Assembly (NCBI RefSeq): GCF_023016525.1
Contig: NZ_JALKCG010000001.1
Coordinates: 372,001-436,000 of the forward strand
DNA length: 64,000 bases
Reading direction: 5' to 3'
DNA from: Ancylobacter koreensis
GTDB lineage: Bacteria > Pseudomonadota > Alphaproteobacteria > Rhizobiales > Xanthobacteraceae
The notes under the pieces were generated by a model. That model was not told where the DNA came from. It saw only the letters and a program-made list of their open reading frames with translations, and searched no databases. Positions within the stretch are counted from its first letter, which is position 1. Every line of letters begins with the position of its first letter. A program made the position numbers and the translations under genes. Shown in pieces: positions 16,274-24,774 of the stretch.

Positions 16274-16386
16274 CAAACAGGAGGCGGCTTCACGAGCCGC
16301 AGGGCCGGCCAGCGGATCGGCCTTGGTGAAACAGCAGCGATACCGCCGTTCCCCTGATTCGGGCGGAACGCGCCAGGGAGAGACAG

Positions 16387-17493
16387 ATGGACCTCGGCCT
16401 TTTTATGCAGCCGCTTCACAACCCGGAGCGGAGCATCACCGACATGCTGGAGGAGGATCGCCAGGCCGCCATCCTCGCCGACAAGCTGGGCTATGCCGAG
16501 GTCTGGGTCGGTGAGCATTACTCGTCCAGCATCGAACCCATCGTGAATCCGCTCCAGTTCTTCGCGACGCTGATCCACCAGACCGAGAAGATCAAGTTCG
16601 CCACCGGCGTTCTGGCGCTGCCGCAGCACCACCCCGCCAACGTCGCCGGCGACGTCGCGCAGTTCGACCATCTCAGCAAGGGCCGCTTCATAATGGGCAT
16701 CGGCCCCGGTGGCCTCGCCAGCGATTTCGAGCTGTTCGACATCATGGACAAGAACCGCGCCGAGATGCTGGTCGATTCCATCGACCTCATTCACAAGATC
16801 TGGTCGTCGGACGCGCCCTACAACATCAAGGGCAAGTACTGGCACATCAAGATCGAGGACACGGTGATCCCGAAGCTCGGCTTCGGGCCGATGGCCAAGC
16901 CGTACCAGAAGCCGTTCCCCGAGGTCGCCATCTCGGCGATGACCCCCAATTCCGGCAGCGCCCGCCAGGCCGGCCTGCATGGCTGGGGCTTCGCCTCGGC
17001 GAACTTCATCCAGGAATGCTGGGTCAAGTCGCACTGGGAGCAGTACGCCATCGGCGCCGAGAAGGCCGGCCGCCGCCCCGACCGCAACAAGTGGCGCGTC
17101 GCCCGCTCGGTCTTCGTCGCCGAATCCGACGCCGCCGCGCAGGAGTATCTGGCGCGCGAGGGCAATTCCCACGCCTGGTACTACGACTTCGTGCTCGACG
17201 ACATGCGCACCTACAACATCCTGCCCGTGCTGAAGCACGACCCCTCGGTCACGGACGACGAGGTCACGCTGAAATACTGCATGGACACGATGATCATCTC
17301 CGGCTCACCGAAGACCGTGCTCGACAGGCTCGTCGCCCTCGTCGACTACCTCGGCGGCCCGTTCGGCACGCTGCTGCAGACCTTCAAGGAATGGGACGAC
17401 CCGGCGATCCAGCAGGGCTCCATGCGCCTGCTGGCGCAGGAGGTGATGCCCAAGCTCAACGCCTATTGCAGCACCAAGGTCGCCGCCGAGTGA
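16387..17493 (+). CDS. LLM class flavin-dependent monooxygenase (bacterial luciferase-like), copy 1
   Basis: This 368-residue TIM-barrel protein begins MDLGLFMQPLHNPERS. It carries luciferase-like landmarks: WVGEHYSSSIEP near residue 40, TGVLALPQHHPANVAGDVAQFDHLSKGRF around residues 78-103, and GIGPGGLASDFELF. Length is normal for limonene monooxygenase/LuxA-like members. Such enzymes need reduced FMN from a separate reductase, and the flavin reductase at 6358 shares the same promoter type. It is the first gene of a five-gene operon with RidA, two FAD amine oxidoreductases and a GMC enzyme. The substrate is unknown. The LLM2 protein at 27819 is a diverged paralogue. Confidence 0.9.
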   Translation: MDLGLFMQPLHNPERSITDMLEEDRQAAILADKLGYAEVWVGEHYSSSIEPIVNPLQFFATLIHQTEKIKFATGVLALPQHHPANVAGDVAQFDHLSKGRFIMGIGPGGLASDFELFDIMDKNRAEMLVDSIDLIHKIWSSDAPYNIKGKYWHIKIEDTVIPKLGFGPMAKPYQKPFPEVAISAMTPNSGSARQAGLHGWGFASANFIQECWVKSHWEQYAIGAEKAGRRPDRNKWRVARSVFVAESDAAAQEYLAREGNSHAWYYDFVLDDMRTYNILPVLKHDPSVTDDEVTLKYCMDTMIISGSPKTVLDRLVALVDYLGGPFGTLLQTFKEWDDPAIQQGSMRLLAQEVMPKLNAYCSTKVAAE

Positions 17494-17573
17494 GGCCCTG
17501 TCCCCGCGCAACGGCGCGCGGGGACATCTCCCCCTAGGCCGCCCGCGCGGCGGCAAGTGAACGCAGGACACAC

Positions 17574-17936
17574 ATGCCCTCCGACAGCTCCATCCAGCGC
17601 TACGAGTCCAACGGCCGTCTCACCCGCGTCGTCGTGCATGGCGGCGTCGCCTATCTCTCCGGCATCACCGCCAAGGAGAAGACGCCCGACGTCGCCGCCC
17701 AGACCGCCGACGTGCTGGCGCAGATCGACGCCCATCTCGCCAGGCTCGGCACCGACAAGAGCAAGCTGCTGCGCGTCAACATCTGGCTGCACGACATGGG
17801 CCATTTCGACGCCATGAACCGCGTCTGGGACGGCTGGGTCGACACCGACAACGCCCCGGCCCGCGCGACGGTGGAATCGCGCCTCGCCGGCCACGGCACC
17901 AACCTCGTGGAGATGATGGCCACCGCCGTCCTGTAA
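17574..17936 (+). CDS. RidA family protein (imine/enamine deaminase)
   Basis: This 120-residue RidA/YjgF-type trimeric protein hydrolyses reactive enamine/imine intermediates to ketones and ammonia. Arg97 in APARATVES is the conserved substrate-carboxylate-binding Arg, and the C-terminal VEMMATAV strand is typical. It lies between the LLM1 monooxygenase (80 bases before) and an FAD amine oxidoreductase (51 bases after). That suggests it clears imines released by the operon's amine-oxidising enzymes. Confidence 0.88.
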   Translation: MPSDSSIQRYESNGRLTRVVVHGGVAYLSGITAKEKTPDVAAQTADVLAQIDAHLARLGTDKSKLLRVNIWLHDMGHFDAMNRVWDGWVDTDNAPARATVESRLAGHGTNLVEMMATAVL

Positions 17937-17987
17937 ACCGAACCGCGGCGCCGCCCGTAAAAGGCAGGCGTCGTCGGGGAGCCCGCG

Positions 17988-19430
17988 ATGACAGACGTTT
18001 CCGGCATCGGCGCCACCTCCTGGTGGCTGTCCGAGGCGCTCGCCAGCGAGGGGGAAGCCCGCCCAGCCCATCCCCTCGCTGGCGAGGTGCGCTCGCACAT
18101 TGCCATTGTCGGCGGCGGCTTCACCGGACTGTGGACCGCGCTGTCGCTGCGCCGCCGCCGGCCCGACCTCACCGTCACCCTCATCGAGCGCGACATCTGC
18201 GGCGCCGGCGCCAGCGGCAAGAACGCCGGCAAGGTGCACGGCTACTGGACTTCGCTGCCGCGCCTCGCCCGCCTCCTCGGCCCGGATGCCGCCTGGGAGA
18301 TGGCCCGGCTCGGCCAGCAGGCGCAGGCCGCGATCGCCGCCTTCGTCGCCCGGTGCGGGCGCGACGTCTGGTGGGCGGAGGGCGGCGGGCTCAAGGTCTC
18401 GGCCGCTCCGGCGCAGGACGCCGCCATCGACGCCGCCGCCCGCGCCATGATCGCGCTCGGCGCCGCCGACAAGGCGCAGCGCCTCTCGCGCGCCGAGGTC
18501 GCCTCCCTCTGCCGCTCGCCGGTCTTCCGCACCGGCATCCGCTATCCCGAGGAGGCGACGGTGCATCCTGCCCGCCTCGCCCGCGCCCTGCGCGAAGCGG
18601 CGATGGAGGCCGGCGTGCGCCTGCACGAACGCACGCCCATGCTGCGGCTCGCCGACGACGATGCCGGCGGCTGCCGCATCGCGACGCCCGAGGGCGCGCT
18701 CACCGCCCGCCACGTCGTGCTCGCCACCAATGTCGGGCAGATCGCCCTGAGCGGGACGAGCGGCGGCGCGATCGGCCGGCGCTTCATGGCCTTCTCCAGC
18801 TACGCGCTGATGAGCGAGCCGGCGCCCGAGCGCCTCGCCCGTATCGGCTGGACCTCGCCCACCAGCCTCGTCGACGCCCGCTCCTTCCTCCATTATGCCC
18901 GCCGCACGCCGGACGGGCGGGTGCTGATGGGCACGGGATCGGGGCCCATCGCCTATGGCGCGCGGGTCGAGACGCCGGCGATGACGCGCGATCCCGCCTC
19001 CTTCCGCCGCGCCGAGCGCGGGCTCGCCCGGCTGTTTCCCGTGCTGGCCGACACGCCGGTGGCGGGGCGCTGGGGCGGCGCCATCGACGTCTCCTCCGAC
19101 CGCTTTCCCTATGCCAGCCTGCTGCCGGGCGGGCGCGTCGCCTATGCGCTCGGCTATTCCGGGCACGGCGTCAATCCGAGCTGGATCGTCGGCGAGTGCC
19201 TCGCCTCGCTGGTGCTGGGCGTGAAGGACGCGTTCACCCGCTCGCCCTTCTGCACCCGCACCCTGCCGGCGCTGCCGCCCGAGCCGGCGCGCTATCTCGG
19301 CGGCGCGGCGATCCGCAGCGCGATTCTTGCCTGCGAGGAGGCGGAGGAGAGAGGCGCGCGCGGCCCGGCCGCCGCCCGCGCGCTCGCCGCCCTGCCCGGC
19401 CTGCTCAATCTCACCATCGGAACGCGTTGA
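17988..19430 (+). CDS. FAD-dependent amine/amino-acid oxidoreductase (PuuB/DAO-like)
   Basis: This 480-residue DAO-family flavoprotein has its FAD motif IAIVGGGFTGLWTALSLRRR at about residues 37-56. The segment GAGASGKNAGKVHGYW resembles the FAD-contact loop of gamma-glutamylputrescine oxidase-like proteins. The ATG at 17988 has GGGAG seven bases upstream. The N-terminal ~35 residues precede the FAD motif, as in PuuB-like proteins (SWWLSEALA). It should oxidise a C-N bond of an amine or amino acid. It has RidA upstream and GMC2 10 bases downstream. The substrate is not deducible. Confidence 0.87.
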   Translation: MTDVSGIGATSWWLSEALASEGEARPAHPLAGEVRSHIAIVGGGFTGLWTALSLRRRRPDLTVTLIERDICGAGASGKNAGKVHGYWTSLPRLARLLGPDAAWEMARLGQQAQAAIAAFVARCGRDVWWAEGGGLKVSAAPAQDAAIDAAARAMIALGAADKAQRLSRAEVASLCRSPVFRTGIRYPEEATVHPARLARALREAAMEAGVRLHERTPMLRLADDDAGGCRIATPEGALTARHVVLATNVGQIALSGTSGGAIGRRFMAFSSYALMSEPAPERLARIGWTSPTSLVDARSFLHYARRTPDGRVLMGTGSGPIAYGARVETPAMTRDPASFRRAERGLARLFPVLADTPVAGRWGGAIDVSSDRFPYASLLPGGRVAYALGYSGHGVNPSWIVGECLASLVLGVKDAFTRSPFCTRTLPALPPEPARYLGGAAIRSAILACEEAEERGARGPAAARALAALPGLLNLTIGTR

Positions 19431-19440
19431 CGGAGCCAAG

Positions 19441-21033
19441 ATGACCATCAGCTCATGCGACTACATCGTCGTCGGAGGCGGCTCGGCGGGGTGCACCATC
19501 GCCGCGCGGCTCTCGGAGGATCAAGGCGCCTCGGTGGTGCTGTTCGAGTCCGGCCCCTCCGACCGCAACCCGTTCATCCACATGCCCGTCACCTACTACA
19601 AGACCCAGCGCATGCTGCGCCGGATCCAGCTCGAACCGCTGAAGCACCAGTTCAACATGGCGCCCGACACCGGGCAGGCGCGGGTGCTGGGCGGCGGCTC
19701 CTCGGTCAACGCCATGGTCTATATCCGCGGCAACCCGCAGGACTACGACCGCTGGCAGGAATCGGGGGCGGAGGGCTGGTCCTATCGCGACGTGCTGCCC
19801 TATTTCCGCAAGGCGGAATCCAATGAGAGCCTGTCCGGCGAGGCGCACGGTACCGAGGGCCCGCTCTCGGTCTCCGACCAGCGCTACACCAGCCCGCTGA
19901 CCAAGGAATGGCTGAAGGCCTGCCAGGAGGCGGGGCTGCCCTACAATCCCGACTTCAATTCCGGCACGCAGGCCGGCTGCGGGCTCTATCAGGTGACGAT
20001 GCGCGACGGGCGCCGGTGCAGCGCGGCGGTCGCCTATCTCAAGCCCGCGCGCGGGCGGAAGAACCTGACCGTGCACACGGCCAAGCCGGTCCTGCGCATC
20101 CTGATCGAGAACAATCGCGCCGTCGGCGTCGAATATCGCGAGGGGAGCGAACGGAAGATCCTGCGCGCCGAGCGCGAGGTGGTCGTCTCCTCCGGCGCCA
20201 TCGGCTCGCCGCGCCTGCTGTTGCTCTCCGGCATCGGCCCGGCGGCCGATCTCAAGAGCGTCGGCGTCGAGGTGAAGCACGACCTGCCCGGCGTCGGCCA
20301 GAACCTGCAGGACCATACGGACTGCTTCCTGATCTACGACCTCAACGGCCCCTACAGCTACGACAAGTACAAGAAGCTGCACTGGCAGGCGGCGGCGGGG
20401 CTGGAATACGCCCTGTTCCGCTCCGGCCCGGTGGCCTCGAATGTCTGCGAGGGCGGCGCCTTCTGGTGGGGCGACGCCTCCGACCCGCTGCCGGACCTGC
20501 AATACCACTTCCTCGCGGGCGCGGGCGTCGAGGTCGGCGTCGACGGCACGCCGAGCGGCAATGGCTGCACGCTCAACGTCTATGGCTGCCGTCCCCGCTC
20601 GCGCGGCTATATCAGCCTGCGCTCGGCCGATCCTTCCGTGCCGCTGAAGATCGAGGCCAACTATCTCGCCGACCAGCACGATGTCGACGTGCTGATCGAG
20701 GGCGTGAAGAAGGGCGAGGAGATCATGTCGAAGCCCTCCATCGCCAAATACATCGCCGCCTCGCACAAGCCGTCCAAGCCTCTCAGGACCCGCGCCGACT
20801 ACGACGAATATGTCCGGCGCGAGACGCAGGGCGCGCTGCATCTTTCCGGCGCCTGCAAGATGGGGACGGACGACATGGCGGTGGTCGACCCGCAGCTGCG
20901 CGTGCGCGGCGTCGACGGCCTGCGCGTCGCCGATTCCTCGATCATGCCCTACGTCGTCTCGGGCAATCTGAACGGCCCGACCATCATGATCGGCGAGCGG
21001 GCGGCGGACTTCATCCGCGGCAACAGGTTCTGA
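19441..21033 (+). CDS. GMC family FAD-dependent oxidoreductase (choline/alcohol dehydrogenase-like), copy 2
   Basis: This 530-residue protein starts MTISSCDYIVVGGGSAGCTIAARLSE at 19441, though the frame is open earlier inside the previous gene. GMC signatures include VLGGGSSVNAMVYIRGNPQDY. The catalytic His near residue 467 lies in ALHLSGACKMG and the Asn in SGNLNGPT. It is clearly paralogous to the GMC protein at 10308 along its whole length. It sits 10 bases after the PuuB-like gene and 8 before a DadA-like gene. The pairing of alcohol and amine oxidation in one operon suggests an amino-alcohol or hydroxylated amine substrate (inference). Confidence 0.9.
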   Translation: MTISSCDYIVVGGGSAGCTIAARLSEDQGASVVLFESGPSDRNPFIHMPVTYYKTQRMLRRIQLEPLKHQFNMAPDTGQARVLGGGSSVNAMVYIRGNPQDYDRWQESGAEGWSYRDVLPYFRKAESNESLSGEAHGTEGPLSVSDQRYTSPLTKEWLKACQEAGLPYNPDFNSGTQAGCGLYQVTMRDGRRCSAAVAYLKPARGRKNLTVHTAKPVLRILIENNRAVGVEYREGSERKILRAEREVVVSSGAIGSPRLLLLSGIGPAADLKSVGVEVKHDLPGVGQNLQDHTDCFLIYDLNGPYSYDKYKKLHWQAAAGLEYALFRSGPVASNVCEGGAFWWGDASDPLPDLQYHFLAGAGVEVGVDGTPSGNGCTLNVYGCRPRSRGYISLRSADPSVPLKIEANYLADQHDVDVLIEGVKKGEEIMSKPSIAKYIAASHKPSKPLRTRADYDEYVRRETQGALHLSGACKMGTDDMAVVDPQLRVRGVDGLRVADSSIMPYVVSGNLNGPTIMIGERAADFIRGNRF

Positions 21034-21041
21034 GGCGCGCC

Positions 21042-22295
21042 ATGACCACAGGACCCGAGGCCGATATCGTCATCGTCGGCGCCGGCATCATCGGCCTTTC
21101 CGCCGGGCTGCTACTCCAGCGCGCCGGGCGCGCCGTCACCGTGATCGACGCGCTGCCGCCGGGCACCGCGACCTCGGCCGGCAATGCCGGGCTGCTCAGC
21201 GCCGGCACCAACATGCCGGTGGCCCTGCCCGGCTTCTGGCGCAACGTGCCGGGCTGGCTGACCAAGCCGGACGGCCCGCTGGCGCTGCGCTATTCGTATC
21301 TCCCGACCGCCGCACCCTGGCTGGCACGCTGGATCCTCGCCAGCCGCACCTCGACCGTCTACGCCGCCTCCGACGCGCTGCGCGCGCTCCACCGCGACAC
21401 CATGGACGGCTATCGCGAGATGCTGGGGCCGGCGCCCTTCGCCGACCTGATCCGCACGCAGGGCAGCGTCAACGTCTTCTACAACGAGACGCCTGGCCGC
21501 AACGAACCGTTCATTCGCCACCTCATCGAGCGGCATTCCATCGTCGTCGAGGATCTCGACCGAAAGGCGCTGGTCGACCTGTTCCCCGGCATCGGCCCGA
21601 TCGCCCAGCGCGGGCTGTTCTTCCCGCATAATGGCTGGACGGTGAATCCGGGCCGGCTGACGCAGGCGGTGGGGCGGCTCTTCGTCGAGGCGGGCGGTAC
21701 CATCGACCATGAGCGCGTCCTGTCGGTCAGGCCCGTCTCCGGCGGCTTCGAGCTGTTCGGCAATCTCGGCGACCGGCGCGCCCGCACGGTGATCCTCGCC
21801 GCCGGGGCCTGGACCGGCCGGCTGCTCGCGCCGCTCGGCGTGAAGCTGCCGCTGGAGACCGAGCGGGGCTATCACCTGATGCTGGAGGACGCGAACATCA
21901 GCCCGACGCTGCCGCTGCTGCTGCGCGACGGCGGCATGGCGATCACCCCGATGGAGGAGGGCCTGCGCCTCGCCGGCACGGTGGAGATCGCCGGGCTGGA
22001 CGCGCCGCCCGACGAGAAGCGGGCGCGGCAGCTGCTGGACCGCGCGCGGCTCGTGTTTCCGGAACTGCAGGCCACGCGCTGGCGCAAATGGCTCGGCTTC
22101 CGCCCCTCCCTGCCGGACAGCGTCGCCGCCATCGGCCCGGCGCCCGGCGTGCCGGGGCTCTATGTCGCCGCCGGGCACGGCCATACCGGCATGGTGGGGG
22201 CGAGCACGACGGCGCGACTCATCCGCGACCTGGTGACGGGCGCGCCGCCCGCCATCGACCCCGCGCCCTACAGCCTGTCGCGCTTCAACCGCTGA
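21042..22295 (+). CDS. FAD-dependent oxidoreductase, DadA (D-amino-acid dehydrogenase)-like, copy 1
   Basis: This 417-residue DAO-family protein has the FAD motif DIVIVGAGIIGLSAGLLLQRAG at residues 9-30. The following loop TATSAGNAGLLSAG is typical of DadA and related dehydrogenases. Near the C-terminus, LYVAAGHGHTGMVGASTTARLI is the FAD/substrate segment. It would oxidise an amino acid or amine and pass electrons to the respiratory chain or oxygen. It is the last gene of the LLM1 operon and is convergent with the activator gene that ends four bases away. The copy at 26361 has the same architecture. Confidence 0.88.
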   Translation: MTTGPEADIVIVGAGIIGLSAGLLLQRAGRAVTVIDALPPGTATSAGNAGLLSAGTNMPVALPGFWRNVPGWLTKPDGPLALRYSYLPTAAPWLARWILASRTSTVYAASDALRALHRDTMDGYREMLGPAPFADLIRTQGSVNVFYNETPGRNEPFIRHLIERHSIVVEDLDRKALVDLFPGIGPIAQRGLFFPHNGWTVNPGRLTQAVGRLFVEAGGTIDHERVLSVRPVSGGFELFGNLGDRRARTVILAAGAWTGRLLAPLGVKLPLETERGYHLMLEDANISPTLPLLLRDGGMAITPMEEGLRLAGTVEIAGLDAPPDEKRARQLLDRARLVFPELQATRWRKWLGFRPSLPDSVAAIGPAPGVPGLYVAAGHGHTGMVGASTTARLIRDLVTGAPPAIDPAPYSLSRFNR

Positions 22296-22299
22296 AGCC

Positions 22300-24264
22300 T
22301 CAGCGCCGGGTGATGCCGTGCGCCTTGAGCCGGCGGTAGAGCGTTGCTCGGCTCATGCCGAGATTGTGCGCGGCGGCGGCGATGTCGCCGTGGCAGGCCT
22401 CGATATTGTCGAGGATCGCCGCGCGCTCCACCGCGTCGACGCGGGCGCGCACGCCGGCGGGACCGACCCGCGCGGGCGCCTCGGCGGCCGGCGCCCAGCC
22501 CGACGACGCCGGCGTAACCGTCGGCGCCATGGCCACCGGCAGCAGCAGGTCGTGCGGCTCGATCACCCCGTTCTCGGCCAGCGAGGCGGCGCGGTTCACC
22601 ACGAGATAGAGCTCGCGCAGATTGCCCGGCCAGTTGTGGCGCAGCAGCAGCGCGCGCGCCGCCGGCGCGACCTTCAGGCCGAGCCGCCCGGCGGTACGGG
22701 CGATGCAGGCATCGATCACCGCCTCCTTGTCGGCGCGCTCGCGCAGCGAGGGCACGTTGATGACCACGCCGGCCAGCCGGTAGTAGAGATCGGCGCGGAA
22801 GGCGCCCTGTGCGATGCGCGGCTCCAAGGGCTGGTTGGTGGCGGCGATCACCTGCACGTCGACACGCTGGATCTTGCCCGAGCCGAGCGGGGCGACCTCG
22901 CCCGATTCCAGCACGCGCAGCAGCCGCGTCTGCAGATGCAGCGGCATGTCGCCGATCTCGTCGAGAAAGAGCGTGCCGCCATGCGCCTGCACGAAGCGCC
23001 CGGCCGAGCCTTCCTTGCGCGCGCCGGTGAAGGCGCCGCCGGCATAGCCGAACAGCTCCGATTCGATCAGCGTCTCTGGCATGGCGGCGCAGTTGAGCGC
23101 CACGAAGGGCTGGGCCGCGCGCGGCGACTGGGCGTGGTAGGCGCGCGCCAGCGTGTCCTTTCCCACGCCCGTCTCGCCGAGCACCAGAATCGGCAGGCCG
23201 GTATGGGCGAGGCGGCGCAATATGTGAACGTTGCGCGTCATGCGCGGCTCGGCGCCGGCCCACTGGTCGAGGCCGACCGGGGCCGGCTCGCCCGCCACCG
23301 ACACGGCAGGGGCGCTGCCGGGAGCGGCGGACGCCGAGGCCGCGCGGGCGCGCGGGGCGGCGGGCGCGATCTCGCGCTGGGGGCCGTAGGCGTAGCCGCG
23401 CAGCGGCGAACCGTCGAGCCGGATCAGCTCCAGAGGCAGGGTCGGGCCGGCGCGGTCGCGCAGGGCCGAGGGATCGCGGGTGAACAAGCGCCACAGCGAG
23501 AAGGGGGTGAAGTCGGTCTTCGGCAGGCTGAGGAGCTGGCGGGCGGCAAGGTCCGCGCCCACCACCGCGTGGTCGGCATCGATGGCGAGCAGGCAGGGCT
23601 GCCCGTCCGGCCGCCACAGCTTGAGGATGGTCCGGTTGGCATAGGTGCGGCGGAACACCGCTTCCGACAGGCGCTCGGCCGATTTGCGCACCACTTCCAG
23701 CGCGATCTGGTGCGTCTCGCGCTGGAGGTTGGGATTGCGCACGGTGATGTTCATCGCCGCCCAGAGCGAGCAGTCCGGCGCGAAGAGTGGCACCGCCGCG
23801 CAGGACATCTCGATGAAGTCCTCGAAGAAATGCTCGTCCTGGAACACCGAGGTCACGCCGGCGTCGCGCAGGCACGTGCCGACCCCGTTGGTGCCGGCAT
23901 GGCGCTCGCTCCACACCGAGCCGGGGCGCTCCGTGTCGGAATAATAGCGCGAGGAGCGGTCGGCCCGCTCCGCCACCGTCACGCCGTCGGCATTGGTCAG
24001 CGTAACGCAGTATCCGATCCGGCCGACGATGGAATAGAGGAAGTCCACCTCCTCATAGGCGAAGATCAGCTTGTCTTCGAGGGCCTCGCGGGCGACGTTG
24101 ATCTCGCGATGGCTGACATAGGGAATGGTGCCGCAGCGGCCCGGCTCCAGCCCGTATTCCTCGACGCAGCGGGACCAGGAGCGATAGGGGAACGCCTCCG
24201 CCACCGGGAGCACTCCCGGTCCGGACCGCACGGCGGACATTACCTTTCGACTATGCTCCAACAT
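22300..24264 (-). CDS. Sigma-54-dependent Fis family activator, AcoR-like, regulator 1
   Basis: This 654-residue activator has three parts. The N-terminal sensor (about 1-200, GAF-like) contains WSERHAGTNGVGTCLRD and FEDFIEMSCAAVPLFAPDCSL, hallmark AcoR/DhaR-type segments. The central AAA+ domain has Walker A GETGVGKD near residue 361, the sigma-54 contact loop GAFTGA near residue 409 and LFLDEIGDMP. The Fis-type helix-turn-helix spans about residues 611-654 (GDIAAAAHNLGMSRATLYRRLKAHG). The start is ATG 24264 or ATG 24240. It is flanked by LLM1-operon genes and the GMC3 control region. With six sigma-54 promoters in the island, it is a prime candidate regulator. A second activator lies at 30377. 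Confidence 0.92.
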   Translation of the reverse strand: MLEHSRKVMSAVRSGPGVLPVAEAFPYRSWSRCVEEYGLEPGRCGTIPYVSHREINVAREALEDKLIFAYEEVDFLYSIVGRIGYCVTLTNADGVTVAERADRSSRYYSDTERPGSVWSERHAGTNGVGTCLRDAGVTSVFQDEHFFEDFIEMSCAAVPLFAPDCSLWAAMNITVRNPNLQRETHQIALEVVRKSAERLSEAVFRRTYANRTILKLWRPDGQPCLLAIDADHAVVGADLAARQLLSLPKTDFTPFSLWRLFTRDPSALRDRAGPTLPLELIRLDGSPLRGYAYGPQREIAPAAPRARAASASAAPGSAPAVSVAGEPAPVGLDQWAGAEPRMTRNVHILRRLAHTGLPILVLGETGVGKDTLARAYHAQSPRAAQPFVALNCAAMPETLIESELFGYAGGAFTGARKEGSAGRFVQAHGGTLFLDEIGDMPLHLQTRLLRVLESGEVAPLGSGKIQRVDVQVIAATNQPLEPRIAQGAFRADLYYRLAGVVINVPSLRERADKEAVIDACIARTAGRLGLKVAPAARALLLRHNWPGNLRELYLVVNRAASLAENGVIEPHDLLLPVAMAPTVTPASSGWAPAAEAPARVGPAGVRARVDAVERAAILDNIEACHGDIAAAAHNLGMSRATLYRRLKAHGITRR

Positions 24265-24774
24265 AGCGCGGGATCCCGTTCTTCATGTGAGACCGGCTCG
24301 ATAACGGCACGCGCCGCGCGGCCGGCCGGCTCACTTCCGAATGCTGCACCACAAGCACATAACGCTTTGGCAGATAACTCGAAATTATCCAAGCGACGCC
24401 ACGCGCGCCATCGAACTGATCCATGATGCGGCACGCCCATTTTTTTGGCAAGCCGTATTGTATCCGCCACTGAACCACACCGTGCCCTGTCGCCGGTGCC
24501 GGCAGGGTACGACGGCGACGCGACACCCGCCGGCACCGCCGCGGACAAGATCCCGGGTTCCGGAGGCGAACTGCCGGGCGACATCCCGGGCTGCTCCGCG
24601 CGCCCGGCGCGGCGGATGAGGGTGGCGCGCCAATTCTCAGCCGTGAGAATAGAATGTCTCACCTCTGAGAATTCGGCAAATATACATTTCAAACTATACT
24701 TCACGTGTCGGGTGCAATATGGAATCGACTGGCGAAAGCGATCCCCACCCTCGGTTTCGGACGACGTGCCCCCC
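24265..24774. promoter_or_regulatory. Divergent control region between regulator 1 and GMC3
   Basis: This 510-base gap contains no credible gene. It has TGTGAGAC at 24286-24293 near the regulator start and an AT-rich tract with a run of seven T around 24440. The two best dyads of the island are at 24635-24648 and 24657-24670. From 24671 to 24720 the DNA is markedly AT-rich. No TGGCA-N6-TTGC sigma-54 match was found for the GMC3 direction. A weak sigma-70-like pair is TTCGGC at 24672 and TATACT at 24695-24700, with 17-base spacing. Confidence 0.5.
24635..24670. promoter_or_regulatory. Paired TCTCA-N4-TGAGA dyads (candidate activator sites)
   Basis: TCTCA-GCCG-TGAGA at 24635-24648 sits inside a longer ATTCTCA/TGAGAAT dyad (24633-24650). 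TCTCA-CCTC-TGAGA at 24657-24670 follows with centres 22 bases apart, two helical turns. Both halves are perfect in both copies. Binding by an AcoR-type Fis domain is inferred from the recurrence of the motif near sigma-54 promoters. Confidence 0.6.

Noticed and set aside
24430..24446. CGGCACGCCCATTTTT as a sigma-54 promoter
   Set aside because: The -24 half is good, but there is TT instead of GC at -12, and it lies upstream of the dyads.
24730..24750. Possible sigma-54 promoter CTGGCGAAAGCGATCCCC before GMC3
   Set aside because: The -12 GC is absent (ATCCC) at the required spacing.
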